Source of the DNA: JACJYC01 sp964558465
Lineage (GTDB): Bacteria; Bacteroidota; Bacteroidia; Chitinophagales; Saprospiraceae
Reading direction: 5' to 3'
NCBI GenBank assembly: GCA_964558465.1
Contig: CAZLEF010000023.1
Span: 1 to 64,000 of the forward strand
DNA: 64,000 nt
Position 1 is the stretch's first letter. Each line of letters begins with the position of its first letter. The translations under genes and the position numbers were made by a program. A model generated the notes under the pieces. That model was given only the letters and a program-made list of their open reading frames with translations, had not been told where the DNA came from and made no database searches. Shown here one piece after another: positions 44,244-53,010 of this stretch.

Positions 44244-47243
44244 ATGCGCTACATTTATTCCCTCTTTTTGTGTATGTTCGGTTATGCCGGCGCCGTTTAT
44301 GCCCAACCCGTCAACGACGAATGCACCGGCGCCATTTTAATTACAAATCTGGACAATTGGTGTTCCGATCGCCTGGCTTTCAACAATGTAGCCGCAACAG
44401 AATCCGCACAAGCCAAACCCGGCTGCTTTCCGAACAACCAGGCCAGTGAAGACATTTGGTTCACGTTTATTGCCGAGGCAGCAACCGTCAGTGTTGCAGT
44501 CATCGGTGATATCCCCAATACACCGGGCGGAACACTGGACGACCCCCAATTGGCGATTTATTCCGGAAATTGTCTCAACCTGACAGAAATTGAATGTTTT
44601 TCGGATGCCTTCAACGAAAATGCGGCACAAACCTATGGCGGGCCCCTTACCGTGGGCGCCAGGTACTATATCCGGGTCAGTGCCAGAAACGGCGCCAATG
44701 GTTCTTTTCAACTATGTGTAAACAACTATAACCAGGTCCCGGAACCGTCAGGCGACTGTCCTACCGCGGTCATCCTATGTGATAAATCGCCATTCAGTGT
44801 CGAGTTTGTTGTAGGCCAGGGGAACAATCCGAATGAAATTGACGGCACCGGATGCGATAACGCTACCTGCAAGTTCACCGAATCAAGTTCGTCCTGGTAT
44901 AAGTGGACATGCGACCAGCCCGGAACCCTGACTTTTACCCTTACCCCGCTCAACCCGAATGACGATATTGACTTTGTGCTCTATGAATTGCCGAATGGCC
45001 TGAATAACTGCAACGGCAAATTTGATATCCGGTGTATGGCTTCCGGCGAAAACGTGGGATCGCCGTTTTCAGAATGGCAGGTTTGCACCGGAGCAACCGG
45101 GCTGAGCCTCACCGACCCGGATGAAAACGAAACCTGCGGCTGCCAGGCCGGCAATAATAATTTTTTGGAGGCCGTCACGATGGTCCAGGGCAGAAGTTAT
45201 GCGCTGGTGATCAATAACTACAGCAACTCCGGCGCCGGTTTCACCGTTTCTTTTGGCGGGACTGGGACCTTTCTTGGCCCTACGGCCGATTTCAGCTCGT
45301 CGCCCCAGACCATCTGTGTCGGCGAATCCGTTTCATTTACGGATCAATCCTCTTTTGTAGGGCAAATTGTGGGATGGGAATGGAATTTTGGCCCCGGCGC
45401 CACCCCCAGAATCGCCAATACCCAGGGGCCGCATAACGTCCGGTATGATGAACCCGGGCAAAAATCTGTTCTCCTGACTATAGAAACCGACAGGGGTTGC
45501 CTCGTGACAGAAATTGCAACCATCACGGTTGAATGTTGTGAAGATCATTTTACAACTTCAGCGGGTATCTCCAACCTCAACTGCCCGGATGACAATACCG
45601 GCGCCATTGATTTCAGCGCAGATTCCGGGTATGGTCCCTATTCTTTCAATTGGAGCAACGGACAAGTCAGCGAAGATATCAGCGGATTGGCGGCAGGGGC
45701 CTATACCGTGGCCATCCAGGATAATGTCGGGTGTGTCGACACACTTAGTTACACCGTAACAAGCCCGCCTCCTTTAAGCTTTGACACCCTGGTGGTCATG
45801 CCGACCTGTAACGGAGGAACAGACGGAAGGGTGGAATTGGTGGTTGGGGGTGGCACGCCCCCTTACCAGTTCAATTGGCAAAACGCCGGTTTTGGCCCGA
45901 ACAATTTTCTGAATAACATATCCCAGGGCAACTATCCGGTCGTCGTCAGAGACGCCAACGGTTGCGAGATTCCCATGATCCTGCCGGTAAGAGAACTGGA
46001 ACTGACACTCGACCCAACCGTTGAAGCGGTTACTCCGCCCACCTGTTTCGGATTCAGCAATGGTTTTATTGAATTGAATATCAGCAATGGATTGGGGCCG
46101 TTTCAATACAATTGGAATGATGGAGCGGGGTTTGTGGGCGAAAACTCCCTGACAGGATTATCTGCAGGCGTTTATACGGTTGATGTGCTGGATGCCAATC
46201 TATGCAAAGGTCATTTTGAATTTGATATGGAAGACCATCCCCCCCTTTCCCTGGTCTTTGATCCGGTAAACGTGAGTTGCAACGGATTGAGCGACGGCAG
46301 CGTGAGTGTGCAGGCAGGGGGTGGGGTAGGTAATTACACGTATTTATGGAATACCTCGTCGTCTGCGCCTTTCCTCAACGGAATACCCGCCGGCATTTAT
46401 TCGGTTACCGTACAGGATGCCAATAATTGCGAAATCAGTGAAACGTTGGAGATCACCCAGCCGGATCCCGTGTTCGTCAATATTGCCGGCATTATCGATA
46501 ATATTTGTTTCGGAGATACAGAAGGCGCCATTTCCGTACTTGGCCAGGGTGGAACTGAGCCCTACGAATTCAGTTTGGACGGGACTGTTTTCCAGCCGGC
46601 GCCCGTTTTTGAGAACCTTCCGGCCGGGCCGTTCACCATTACGATCAGGGATGCGGAAGGCTGTGAAGGCACAGTTGATGCCGTGGTGACGGAGCCTGCG
46701 GAGTTGATCGTGGATGCAGGCCCCGACCAACTTATTCAGTTGGGCTATCAAACGACCATCCGGGCAATTTCCAACAACCCGATGGTGTCCTATCTATGGT
46801 CGCCGGAGGATAGTTTGCGTTGTGTTGGCGCCGATCCGTGTGTGACCGTATTGGTCAACCCGGTGAATACCACCACCTACCAGGTGACCGTAACCGACGA
46901 GATCGGATGTGAAGCCATTGACCTGGTGACCATCAGGGTAATCAAGGACCGTCCGGTATATATTCCAAATGGATTTACACCGGACGGAGACGGTATAAAT
47001 GACGGGTTTACCTTATTTGGAGGCCCGGCCGCAGAGGAGATCGCGAACCTGAAAATCTTTGACAGGTGGGGTGAACTGATCTTTGAAGCCCGGAATATTC
47101 CACATAGCAACGAAGCAGTGGGCTGGGATGGCACATTCAACGGCCGGACCGTTAATCCGGGTGTTTTTGTGTACCTGGCTGAAGTCAGATTTATTGATGG
47201 GGAGACGGTTTCCTATTCCGGGGATATTACTTTAGTACGGTAA
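44244..47243 (+). CDS. Secreted multidomain adhesin-like protein with PKD, five SprB repeats and type IX secretion C-terminus
   Basis: This 999-residue protein starts at the ATG at 44244, preceded by AAGGAG; an ATG at 44226 is possible. After a signal peptide (cleavage after AVYAQ) come two related N-terminal domains of the DVW-type bacterial beta-sandwich (about 25-150 and 165-335). A PKD domain (about 345-430) precedes five SprB-type repeats (about 445-810), each shaped CxGxxDGxI...G...Y.WN..AG.Y.V.V.DxNGC. The C-terminal domain (about 905-999) carries YIPNGFTPDGDGIND and DRWGELIFE, the type B sorting signal of the gliding-motility/type IX system. It is likely surface-exposed or secreted. 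Confidence 0.92.
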   Translation: MRYIYSLFLCMFGYAGAVYAQPVNDECTGAILITNLDNWCSDRLAFNNVAATESAQAKPGCFPNNQASEDIWFTFIAEAATVSVAVIGDIPNTPGGTLDDPQLAIYSGNCLNLTEIECFSDAFNENAAQTYGGPLTVGARYYIRVSARNGANGSFQLCVNNYNQVPEPSGDCPTAVILCDKSPFSVEFVVGQGNNPNEIDGTGCDNATCKFTESSSSWYKWTCDQPGTLTFTLTPLNPNDDIDFVLYELPNGLNNCNGKFDIRCMASGENVGSPFSEWQVCTGATGLSLTDPDENETCGCQAGNNNFLEAVTMVQGRSYALVINNYSNSGAGFTVSFGGTGTFLGPTADFSSSPQTICVGESVSFTDQSSFVGQIVGWEWNFGPGATPRIANTQGPHNVRYDEPGQKSVLLTIETDRGCLVTEIATITVECCEDHFTTSAGISNLNCPDDNTGAIDFSADSGYGPYSFNWSNGQVSEDISGLAAGAYTVAIQDNVGCVDTLSYTVTSPPPLSFDTLVVMPTCNGGTDGRVELVVGGGTPPYQFNWQNAGFGPNNFLNNISQGNYPVVVRDANGCEIPMILPVRELELTLDPTVEAVTPPTCFGFSNGFIELNISNGLGPFQYNWNDGAGFVGENSLTGLSAGVYTVDVLDANLCKGHFEFDMEDHPPLSLVFDPVNVSCNGLSDGSVSVQAGGGVGNYTYLWNTSSSAPFLNGIPAGIYSVTVQDANNCEISETLEITQPDPVFVNIAGIIDNICFGDTEGAISVLGQGGTEPYEFSLDGTVFQPAPVFENLPAGPFTITIRDAEGCEGTVDAVVTEPAELIVDAGPDQLIQLGYQTTIRAISNNPMVSYLWSPEDSLRCVGADPCVTVLVNPVNTTTYQVTVTDEIGCEAIDLVTIRVIKDRPVYIPNGFTPDGDGINDGFTLFGGPAAEEIANLKIFDRWGELIFEARNIPHSNEAVGWDGTFNGRTVNPGVFVYLAEVRFIDGETVSYSGDITLVR

Positions 47244-47292
47244 AAAGGGGGTGATTTTTAAAGAGTTATGAGGAAATTTAATCTTTCCATGC

Positions 47293-47300
47293 TAATTTTG
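47293..47300 (+). promoter_or_regulatory. -7 box for lptC
   Basis: TAATTTTG is a perfect TAnnTTTG, 15 bases before the lptC ATG. The -33 position is A/T-rich but lacks an exact TTTG. Confidence 0.45.
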
Positions 47301-47315
47301 CTTTAAATTTCCGGA

Positions 47316-47870
47316 ATGAACCGTTGGCTTGCGGTCGGATTGCCGCTCTTTTTGATTTTATCCTGTGAAAATGACCCGGCTGAGGTGGCTGCGCTCAATG
47401 CCAATTTGAATACATCGGTTGAGCGGGCGGAGGATGTAAAGATCATATACAGTGATTCGGCTATTGTCCGGGTCACCATTGAGGGTCCGGTGATGCTGTC
47501 GTATCTTGAGAACAATGAACCAAGGCAAGAATTTCCCGAGGGGGTTCACGTAGACTTTTACGGTTTGGGCAAACAGAAGACGGGAGAGCTGACGGCGCTT
47601 TACGGCTTGCGGCTTGAACGAAAAGGCCAGGTTATTGTCAGGGATAGTGTGGTTTGGAAAAGTATCGACGGAGAAAAACTGGAAACAGAAGAATTGATCT
47701 GGGATGAAAGAACCGCAAAGGTGTTTACCCAAAAATTTGTAAGAATAACACGGCCTGATGAAATTATTTACGGTTATGGCCTCCGGGCCAACCAGGATTT
47801 TTCAGAAGCGCGTATTAATGCCGTCCAAGGGCGTATTAAGGTCGACGATCCGGGCGAAATAAAACAATAG
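47316..47870 (+). CDS. lptC: LPS export protein LptC (predicted lipoprotein)
   Basis: The 184-residue protein belongs to the LptC family, the membrane-anchored part of the bridge that carries lipopolysaccharide from LptBFG to the outer membrane. The repeated strand pattern YSDSAIVRVTIEGPVMLSYL, FPEGVHVDFYG and IDGEKLETEELIWDERTAKVFT matches the OstA/LptC fold. The N-terminus ends in a lipobox-like LILSC (Cys17), so it may be lipid-anchored rather than helix-anchored. Its stop overlaps the start of the next gene by one base. Confidence 0.85.
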   Translation: MNRWLAVGLPLFLILSCENDPAEVAALNANLNTSVERAEDVKIIYSDSAIVRVTIEGPVMLSYLENNEPRQEFPEGVHVDFYGLGKQKTGELTALYGLRLERKGQVIVRDSVVWKSIDGEKLETEELIWDERTAKVFTQKFVRITRPDEIIYGYGLRANQDFSEARINAVQGRIKVDDPGEIKQ

Positions 47871-49135
47871 TGTCGGTAGTCAGCGTCATATTGATTTCCT
47901 TGTTGTTTTCAGCCTTGTTCTCAGGCTCAGAAATTGCTTTTATTTCCGCCAATAAACTGAAGCTCGAGCTCAAAAAAAAGAAAAACGCTGCCAGAGGCAG
48001 GGTTCTGACCCGGTTTTTCGAACGGCCCGGTGATTTTTTAAGTACGATGCTCGTGGGCAACAATGTTGTTCTGGTCATTTTTACCACAGCATTGACCATA
48101 CCGCTCGACCGTTTGATGATCGACCAACTGGGCCTGGAGCAGGAAGGCCTTATTTTGCTCTTGCAAACATTGACCGGCACCATCATCGTACTGATCTTCG
48201 GTGAATTCCTGCCAAAAACGTTTTTCCGGCTCTACGCCGATGAAATACTTTATTTTCTGGCGCTTCCCCTTCGCATCATCCAGGTTTTGCTCTTGCCTTT
48301 TTCCTGGCTTATGATCCGCGCTTCGAACGGATTGTTGAAGCTGTTTTTTAAAACAGCCAATAAACCCGTGGAACAGACCTTTACCCGGCTTGATCTTGAA
48401 AACCTGGTGAACGCCACCGGGTCGGATCCGGCCGAGGAAATCGTCAATAAAGAAATATTTGGCAAGGCCCTGAATCTTAAAGAAACCCGCGTAAGGGAAG
48501 CGATGGTGCCCCGGACCGAAATTGAAAATATCGATTACAGCGCCTCTGTAGAAGAATTGGAACAGCTTTTTATTGCCACCAAATTGTCCAGAATTATCGT
48601 AACCAAAGATGACATCGACAATGTATTGGGGTATATCCATCATCAGCAATTGCTCAACAAACCGGAAAACATAAAAAATCTGATTCTCGACCTCCCTTTT
48701 GTTCCGGAAGCCATGCGGGTAACCGACCTGATGAACAAGTTTATTAAAGAACGGACCAGCATTGCTTGTGTCGTCGACGAGTTTGGCGGGGTTTCAGGGC
48801 TGATCACGCTTGAAGATATTCTGGAAGAAATTTTCGGCGAAATTGAAGATGAGCACGATGAAGAGGATTATGTTGAAGTACAACTGTCGGAAAACGAATA
48901 CAGATTTTCCGGAAGGCTCGAAATCGACTACCTCAATTCCAAATACAACCTTGATTTTCCGGACGGAGAATATCACACCCTCTCAGGTTACCTGGTAATG
49001 ACTATGGAAAATATCCCTCCCCAGGGAGAGGCGATCGACCTGAACGGATACCGGTTTATACTGGAACTGGTAAGCAACACCAAAATTGAAACGGTCCGGG
49101 TGGTCAGGTTAAATAAAACAGAGAGCAAACCTTAG
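47870..49135 (+). CDS. CNNM/CorC-type membrane protein (hemolysin family)
   Basis: The 421-residue protein has a DUF21 membrane domain (four helices, about 1-165), a tandem CBS pair (about 200-320, with MVPRTEIENIDY and EFGGVSGLITLEDILEEI) and a CorC_HlyC transporter-associated domain (about 335-415). CNNM relatives transport or regulate Mg2+; the 'hemolysin' name is historical. The start is a GTG at 47870 that shares one base with the lptC stop. It overlaps the convergent lipoprotein gene by 4 bases at its end. Confidence 0.92.
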   Translation: MSVVSVILISLLFSALFSGSEIAFISANKLKLELKKKKNAARGRVLTRFFERPGDFLSTMLVGNNVVLVIFTTALTIPLDRLMIDQLGLEQEGLILLLQTLTGTIIVLIFGEFLPKTFFRLYADEILYFLALPLRIIQVLLLPFSWLMIRASNGLLKLFFKTANKPVEQTFTRLDLENLVNATGSDPAEEIVNKEIFGKALNLKETRVREAMVPRTEIENIDYSASVEELEQLFIATKLSRIIVTKDDIDNVLGYIHHQQLLNKPENIKNLILDLPFVPEAMRVTDLMNKFIKERTSIACVVDEFGGVSGLITLEDILEEIFGEIEDEHDEEDYVEVQLSENEYRFSGRLEIDYLNSKYNLDFPDGEYHTLSGYLVMTMENIPPQGEAIDLNGYRFILELVSNTKIETVRVVRLNKTESKP

Positions 49136-50091
49136 TTTGCAGCATTAGCACGCACCCATTTCAAAATATTTTGCACGGATTGATTCTCCACCTCCGCCGG
49201 AAGGTCCACCCTGATCCTCTTGCTCATATCAACGGCGATTGAGCCTTCCTGCCCTTGCCGGGAAAGGACCAGAAAACGGTTGTTTCTCACATTTGACCCG
49301 AGATTGGTATTGATTGCCTGCGGTTCTTCAAAAAACGGATTGATGGAAAACGCGTCCGATTCGTAGTCATAAGATGGAATGGCAAGTTGTGTTTTTCCTT
49401 CCGGGAAAGGAAACGCAAAAAGCGAACTGTATTCGCCTTCGCCTTCCTGAAATTCTGCAATGGGGAGGACCGGTTTGACGGTCATATCGTCTTTGTTGAT
49501 GGAAAAGGCAAAAACGCCGTTGTCCTGGCTAAAACCGACCAAAAAATCTTCCCATACCTCCAACCGGAGAATATGCCCGCTTTGCGCATCTTCCGAAAAA
49601 CGCTCCTGTAAAAACTTTGGCTGGATGGCTTTCGAAAGTTTCAAATTGCTGACATCATAGCAGTACGCCTTCGAAGCGCTGCGTATGCCCACCAGCGTAC
49701 TGCCGTTGTTGTAATTGATCTGGGCCAGGTAATAAGGAAAATCCGGGCTTTCGTTGATTTCAAGGACTTTCCGGTCAACCCTTTCACAGTTGGCGGTATT
49801 GTAAACTTCAAGAATGCGGTGGCTGTCTCCATAATCGGCGTCAAACGTCGAGGAATCCGCAACAATAACAACCAGCCGTTGAGCCTGGCGCAGGAACAAC
49901 TGGTTGTCGTCCAGCATTTTTCCCGCAGGTGTGCAATTATGGCTGGACGGAACAGGAGCCACATTTTCCGCGACCGCACTGGAATCCTGGGTTTGGCCGT
50001 TGCTGGTCTCTTGTGAGGGTGTTTCGCCTCCGCAAGCCATGATCAGCAGCGCAAGCCCCCAAAAACAGAGAAAGGAAAATTGCTTTTTCAT
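49132..50091 (-). CDS. Uncharacterised lipoprotein
   Basis: The 319-residue protein has a leader and lipobox ALLIMAC (Cys20), followed by a Ser/Thr/Gln-rich spacer. The mature part has short beta repeats (DAQSGHILRLEVWEDFLVGF, NKDDMTVKPVLPI) that hint at a beta-propeller, without a named family. It ends in 4 bases of overlap with the CNNM gene. Confidence 0.7.
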   Translation of the reverse strand: MKKQFSFLCFWGLALLIMACGGETPSQETSNGQTQDSSAVAENVAPVPSSHNCTPAGKMLDDNQLFLRQAQRLVVIVADSSTFDADYGDSHRILEVYNTANCERVDRKVLEINESPDFPYYLAQINYNNGSTLVGIRSASKAYCYDVSNLKLSKAIQPKFLQERFSEDAQSGHILRLEVWEDFLVGFSQDNGVFAFSINKDDMTVKPVLPIAEFQEGEGEYSSLFAFPFPEGKTQLAIPSYDYESDAFSINPFFEEPQAINTNLGSNVRNNRFLVLSRQGQEGSIAVDMSKRIRVDLPAEVENQSVQNILKWVRANAAN

Positions 50092-50196
50092 GCAGGATCT
50101 ATTTTGAACCTAAAGTTAGGCTTTTTTTAAACGACGCGTGCAGGTTAGATATTTCTTTGCTGACCGGAGGCCCGAAAAACAAAAACTTTAGCATTA

Positions 50197-50212
50197 TACG
50201 AATTTTTTCGTA
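50197..50212. promoter_or_regulatory. Operator palindrome O1 of the BlaI/M56 operon
   Basis: TACGAATTTTTTCGTA is an inverted repeat TACGAA-N4-TTCGTA located just upstream of the -33 element. It is one of three such sites before the blaI-like gene. Confidence 0.75.
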
Positions 50213-50218
50213 AATTAA

Positions 50219-50250
50219 TTTGCATTACGAATTTTTTCGTATTACCTTTG
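50219..50250 (+). promoter_or_regulatory. Promoter of the BlaI/M56 operon
   Basis: TTTG (50219-50222) and the perfect -7 box TACCTTTG (50243-50250) are spaced by 20 bases. The predicted start of transcription is near 50257, inside operator O3. The promoter is thus bracketed and covered by operators. Confidence 0.8.
50226..50241. promoter_or_regulatory. Operator palindrome O2
   Basis: The same 16 bases as O1 (TACGAATTTTTTCGTA) lie within the spacer between -33 and -7, 29 bases from O1. Binding here would directly block RNA polymerase. Confidence 0.75.
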
Positions 50251-50252
50251 TC

Positions 50253-50268
50253 TACGAAATAATTCGTA
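50253..50268. promoter_or_regulatory. Operator palindrome O3
   Basis: TACGAAATAATTCGTA is a variant with a different centre, 27 bases from O2, directly downstream of the -7 box and 12 bases before the ATG. Confidence 0.75.
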
Positions 50269-50280
50269 AACAATGCTGAT

Positions 50281-50682
50281 ATGACGGAAAAACCCTTGCC
50301 AAGGCCTACGGATGCGGAGCTTGCCATCCTGCAGGTATTGTGGGCGCATGGGCCCTCCAGTGTCCGGTTTGTCCATGAACAACTCTCTGAAGAGAAGGAA
50401 GTCGGTTATACCACAACCTTAAAGATCATGCAAATCATGACGGAAAAGGGTTTGCTGCAACGAAACACCGATAACCGCTCTCATATATATAGTCCGGCGC
50501 TGAAAAAAGAAGACACCCAGAAACAGTTGCTGCAGGATTTTGTGGACAGTACCTTCAGGGGCTCGGCCATGGAGTTGGTGATGCAAGCCCTGGGCAATCA
50601 CCGGGCTTCCAGCCAGGAACTTCAGGAGATCAAGGCGCTTATTGCAAATATTGAAGGAGCGAACCCTAAAATCAATGAGTGA
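50281..50682 (+). CDS. BlaI/MecI-family transcriptional repressor
   Basis: This 133-residue protein has a winged helix in residues 1-75 (LPRPTDAELAILQVLWAHG, then VGYTTTLKIMQIMTEKGLL as the recognition helix region) and a helical dimerisation domain in the rest, as in BlaI and MecI. The three palindromes around its promoter are its probable operators, giving autorepression. Its stop overlaps the ATG of the M56 protease gene by 4 bases, so the two are translated together. In the classical system the M56 protein senses a signal and triggers cleavage of this repressor. Confidence 0.92.
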   Translation: MTEKPLPRPTDAELAILQVLWAHGPSSVRFVHEQLSEEKEVGYTTTLKIMQIMTEKGLLQRNTDNRSHIYSPALKKEDTQKQLLQDFVDSTFRGSAMELVMQALGNHRASSQELQEIKALIANIEGANPKINE

Positions 50683-52865
50683 TGGGCATAACACAATGGA
50701 TACCTGAAAATTGGCTTAAGCCGCTGGGCTGGACGGTTTTGCACTCGTTTTGGCAGGCCACTGCCGTAGCGGTAGTCGTTTTGCTTCTACTCCGGTTTTT
50801 TCCGCGTTGGCAGGCCTCACGTCGCTATTGGGTGGCCATGATTGGTTTATGGTCTGTTCCGGTTTGGTCTGCATTGACGTTCATTCGTTATTTCGAACCT
50901 GCCCAACAGGGGAGCAATTCAATCACCCTGTTGTTAGGACCGGCGGGGAGCGTTGAAAATGCTGCCACTGGTTTTTTTCATCAGTTCAAGTTTGGGTTTG
51001 TTCAGTATTTCCAGACCCATCTGCCTTTGATTGTTTCATTTTGGTTGTTGGGTTTTGTATTTTTTGGATTGCGGCTGCTGGCCGGTTTTGCCTATACGCA
51101 CCGCCTGAAATTTTGGCGGACGGGCCCGGTCCCGGAAACCTGGAATGATCGGTTTGACCGGTTATGGCGCCGCATGCAGGGGGGGCGCAGGCCAAAATTG
51201 CTGCAATCTGCAGCCGTAGCCGTTCCAATGGTGATCGGCTGGTGGAAACCGGTAATCCTGATGCCTGTTGGTTTGATCAACTCCCTTTCGGTTGAAGAAG
51301 TGGAGGCTGTTCTGGCCCATGAACTGGCCCATCTTGCCAGGCATGATTTTCTGTTGAATATCATCCAGTCAATCATTGATACCTTTTATTATTTCAACCC
51401 GGCTGTTTGGCAAATTTCTGCAACAATTCGGACTGAGCGGGAACACTGCTGCGACGACAAGGCGATCCGTTACTGCGGCAACTCCTTGTTTTACGCAAAA
51501 ACACTGGTCGCATTGCAAGAGGCCGGCGCCGCGCCATCAGGCCTTGCCATGACGCTCTTTCGTCGGAAAAAACCCTTGCTTAACCGGATCCGCAGAATTT
51601 TGGAACAGCCCCAAAAACATTCCGACATGAAGGAAAAAAGTTTGGTGACTTTTGTTTTGCTCGCCTTATTTTGCCTGACAACGGCATTAACAAACCGGTT
51701 CCCTGAAAAAATGAAGGGCCCGGCAAACGGGAAGGCAGGGATCGAAATGGCTTACGCCAAGATGGATACTTTGCCTTCCGGCAATACCCGAATGACCATA
51801 AACCGCCCCGGAGAATCAGTTGATGTGGAGATCAGGGACGGAAAAATCAGGCGGTTGGAAGTGGACGGCAAGGTCATACCGGAAGCAGAATGGAAAAATT
51901 ATGAATCGAAGGTAGAAAAGTGGCTGCAGGACGTACCCCCTGTTCCGCCCGTCCCTCCGGTACCCCCTATGCCGCCTGTACCGCCTATGCCACCCATTCC
52001 GCCCGTTCCGCCTGTACCGCCCGTTCCGCCTTTGTTGGAAAAGGGGGATCTGGAAGCGCTTTTGCCGGATGCAGGTAATCTTTGGCTTGGGGAATTGAAA
52101 GCAGGTGAGTTTTTTCCCAAGGGGGATATGGTTCAGGGCTTATTGAGCCCCGGTGAATTGTTCACAACTGATTTGAACCTGGGCAATATTTCCCTGCCTG
52201 AAATGAATTTTGACAATCTGTATTTTTTTGATGCCAATTTTCAGTTCGGCGGCGATTCAATTCCGGAGGATGCAGCCCGTCGCTATAAAGAAATGGCAGA
52301 ACGGTTGGAGGCGCGGAATATGGAACTTGAAAAGCGCCTGAAAGAACAAACCGCACAGCTTGAACTGCGCCATCAGGAAATGGACGGCCGGTTGCGGGAA
52401 CAGGCAGAACGCATGGCCCAGCGCAATCGCGAAATGGAAGAGCAACTAAAAAACCGCAACCGTGAAAACGAAGAGCTATTTGCCATGCGAATGGATGAAC
52501 AGCGCAAACGCCTGGAGGAAAACAGCAAACAAATGGCTGAACGCGCAGCAGAACTTGAACAGCGCTCCAGGGAAATGGCCGAAGAAATCCGCCAACGGGA
52601 AGCAGAATTGAGGATAAGAATGGAAGAGGTTGAAACACAGGCCAAAACGTTCAGGGAGTTTGAACGCAAACTCGAATCAGAACTGAGCAACGACGGCTTT
52701 TTAAAGGAAAAAGGCAAATACAGCATAGAAATATCGGAGGATGAATTGAAAGTAAATGGAAAAAAACAATCGGATGACCTGCACCGTAAGTACCTCAAAT
52801 TGTACGAAAATACAACAGGCAGAAAACTCACGGGCAAAGGCAAGGTTACCATGGAGAATGATTGA
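50679..52865 (+). CDS. M56-family membrane protease, BlaR1-like sensor with proline-rich and coiled-coil extracytoplasmic part
   Basis: The protein has 728 residues. The N-terminal part has several membrane helices and the M56 peptidase domain, with zinc motif HELAH in VLAHELAHLARHD (about residues 210-222). A further membrane helix lies near 325-345. After it come about 75 unremarkable residues and a proline repeat (about 419-450) in which Pro-Pro-X is repeated eleven times with X mostly Val or Met. A globular stretch rich in Gly, Leu and Asp leads into a Glu/Arg/Met-rich coiled coil (about 530-670). No penicillin-binding domain is present, so the inducing signal is not a simple beta-lactam response. 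Confidence 0.9.
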   Translation: MMGITQWIPENWLKPLGWTVLHSFWQATAVAVVVLLLLRFFPRWQASRRYWVAMIGLWSVPVWSALTFIRYFEPAQQGSNSITLLLGPAGSVENAATGFFHQFKFGFVQYFQTHLPLIVSFWLLGFVFFGLRLLAGFAYTHRLKFWRTGPVPETWNDRFDRLWRRMQGGRRPKLLQSAAVAVPMVIGWWKPVILMPVGLINSLSVEEVEAVLAHELAHLARHDFLLNIIQSIIDTFYYFNPAVWQISATIRTEREHCCDDKAIRYCGNSLFYAKTLVALQEAGAAPSGLAMTLFRRKKPLLNRIRRILEQPQKHSDMKEKSLVTFVLLALFCLTTALTNRFPEKMKGPANGKAGIEMAYAKMDTLPSGNTRMTINRPGESVDVEIRDGKIRRLEVDGKVIPEAEWKNYESKVEKWLQDVPPVPPVPPVPPMPPVPPMPPIPPVPPVPPVPPLLEKGDLEALLPDAGNLWLGELKAGEFFPKGDMVQGLLSPGELFTTDLNLGNISLPEMNFDNLYFFDANFQFGGDSIPEDAARRYKEMAERLEARNMELEKRLKEQTAQLELRHQEMDGRLREQAERMAQRNREMEEQLKNRNRENEELFAMRMDEQRKRLEENSKQMAERAAELEQRSREMAEEIRQREAELRIRMEEVETQAKTFREFERKLESELSNDGFLKEKGKYSIEISEDELKVNGKKQSDDLHRKYLKLYENTTGRKLTGKGKVTMEND

Positions 52866-52892
52866 TCCTGGTTTTTAAACCCGTGGGTTGCA

Positions 52893-52934
52893 CAGGCGCC
52901 ATACCTTGGTCTCCGGGGTATGGCGCCTGTTTTT
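52893..52934 (+). terminator. Strong terminator after the BlaI/M56 operon
   Basis: A perfect 13-base stem (CAGGCGCCATACC with GGTATGGCGCCTG) with an 11-base loop is followed by TTTTT. It lies 28 bases after the M56 gene stop. Confidence 0.9.
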
Positions 52935-53010
52935 AGTTTAAAATTGACGCGAGTTTCTTTCATAACCCCTGCTCTTCGTTAACTTTACCCCTTCAACCAA
53001 CCCAAGTGTT

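Noticed and set aside
51899..52120. Gly-rich minus-strand frame (GGTGGTGG-like protein repeat)
   Set aside because: It is the reverse complement of the Pro-Pro-X tract of the M56 protease and has no start signal.
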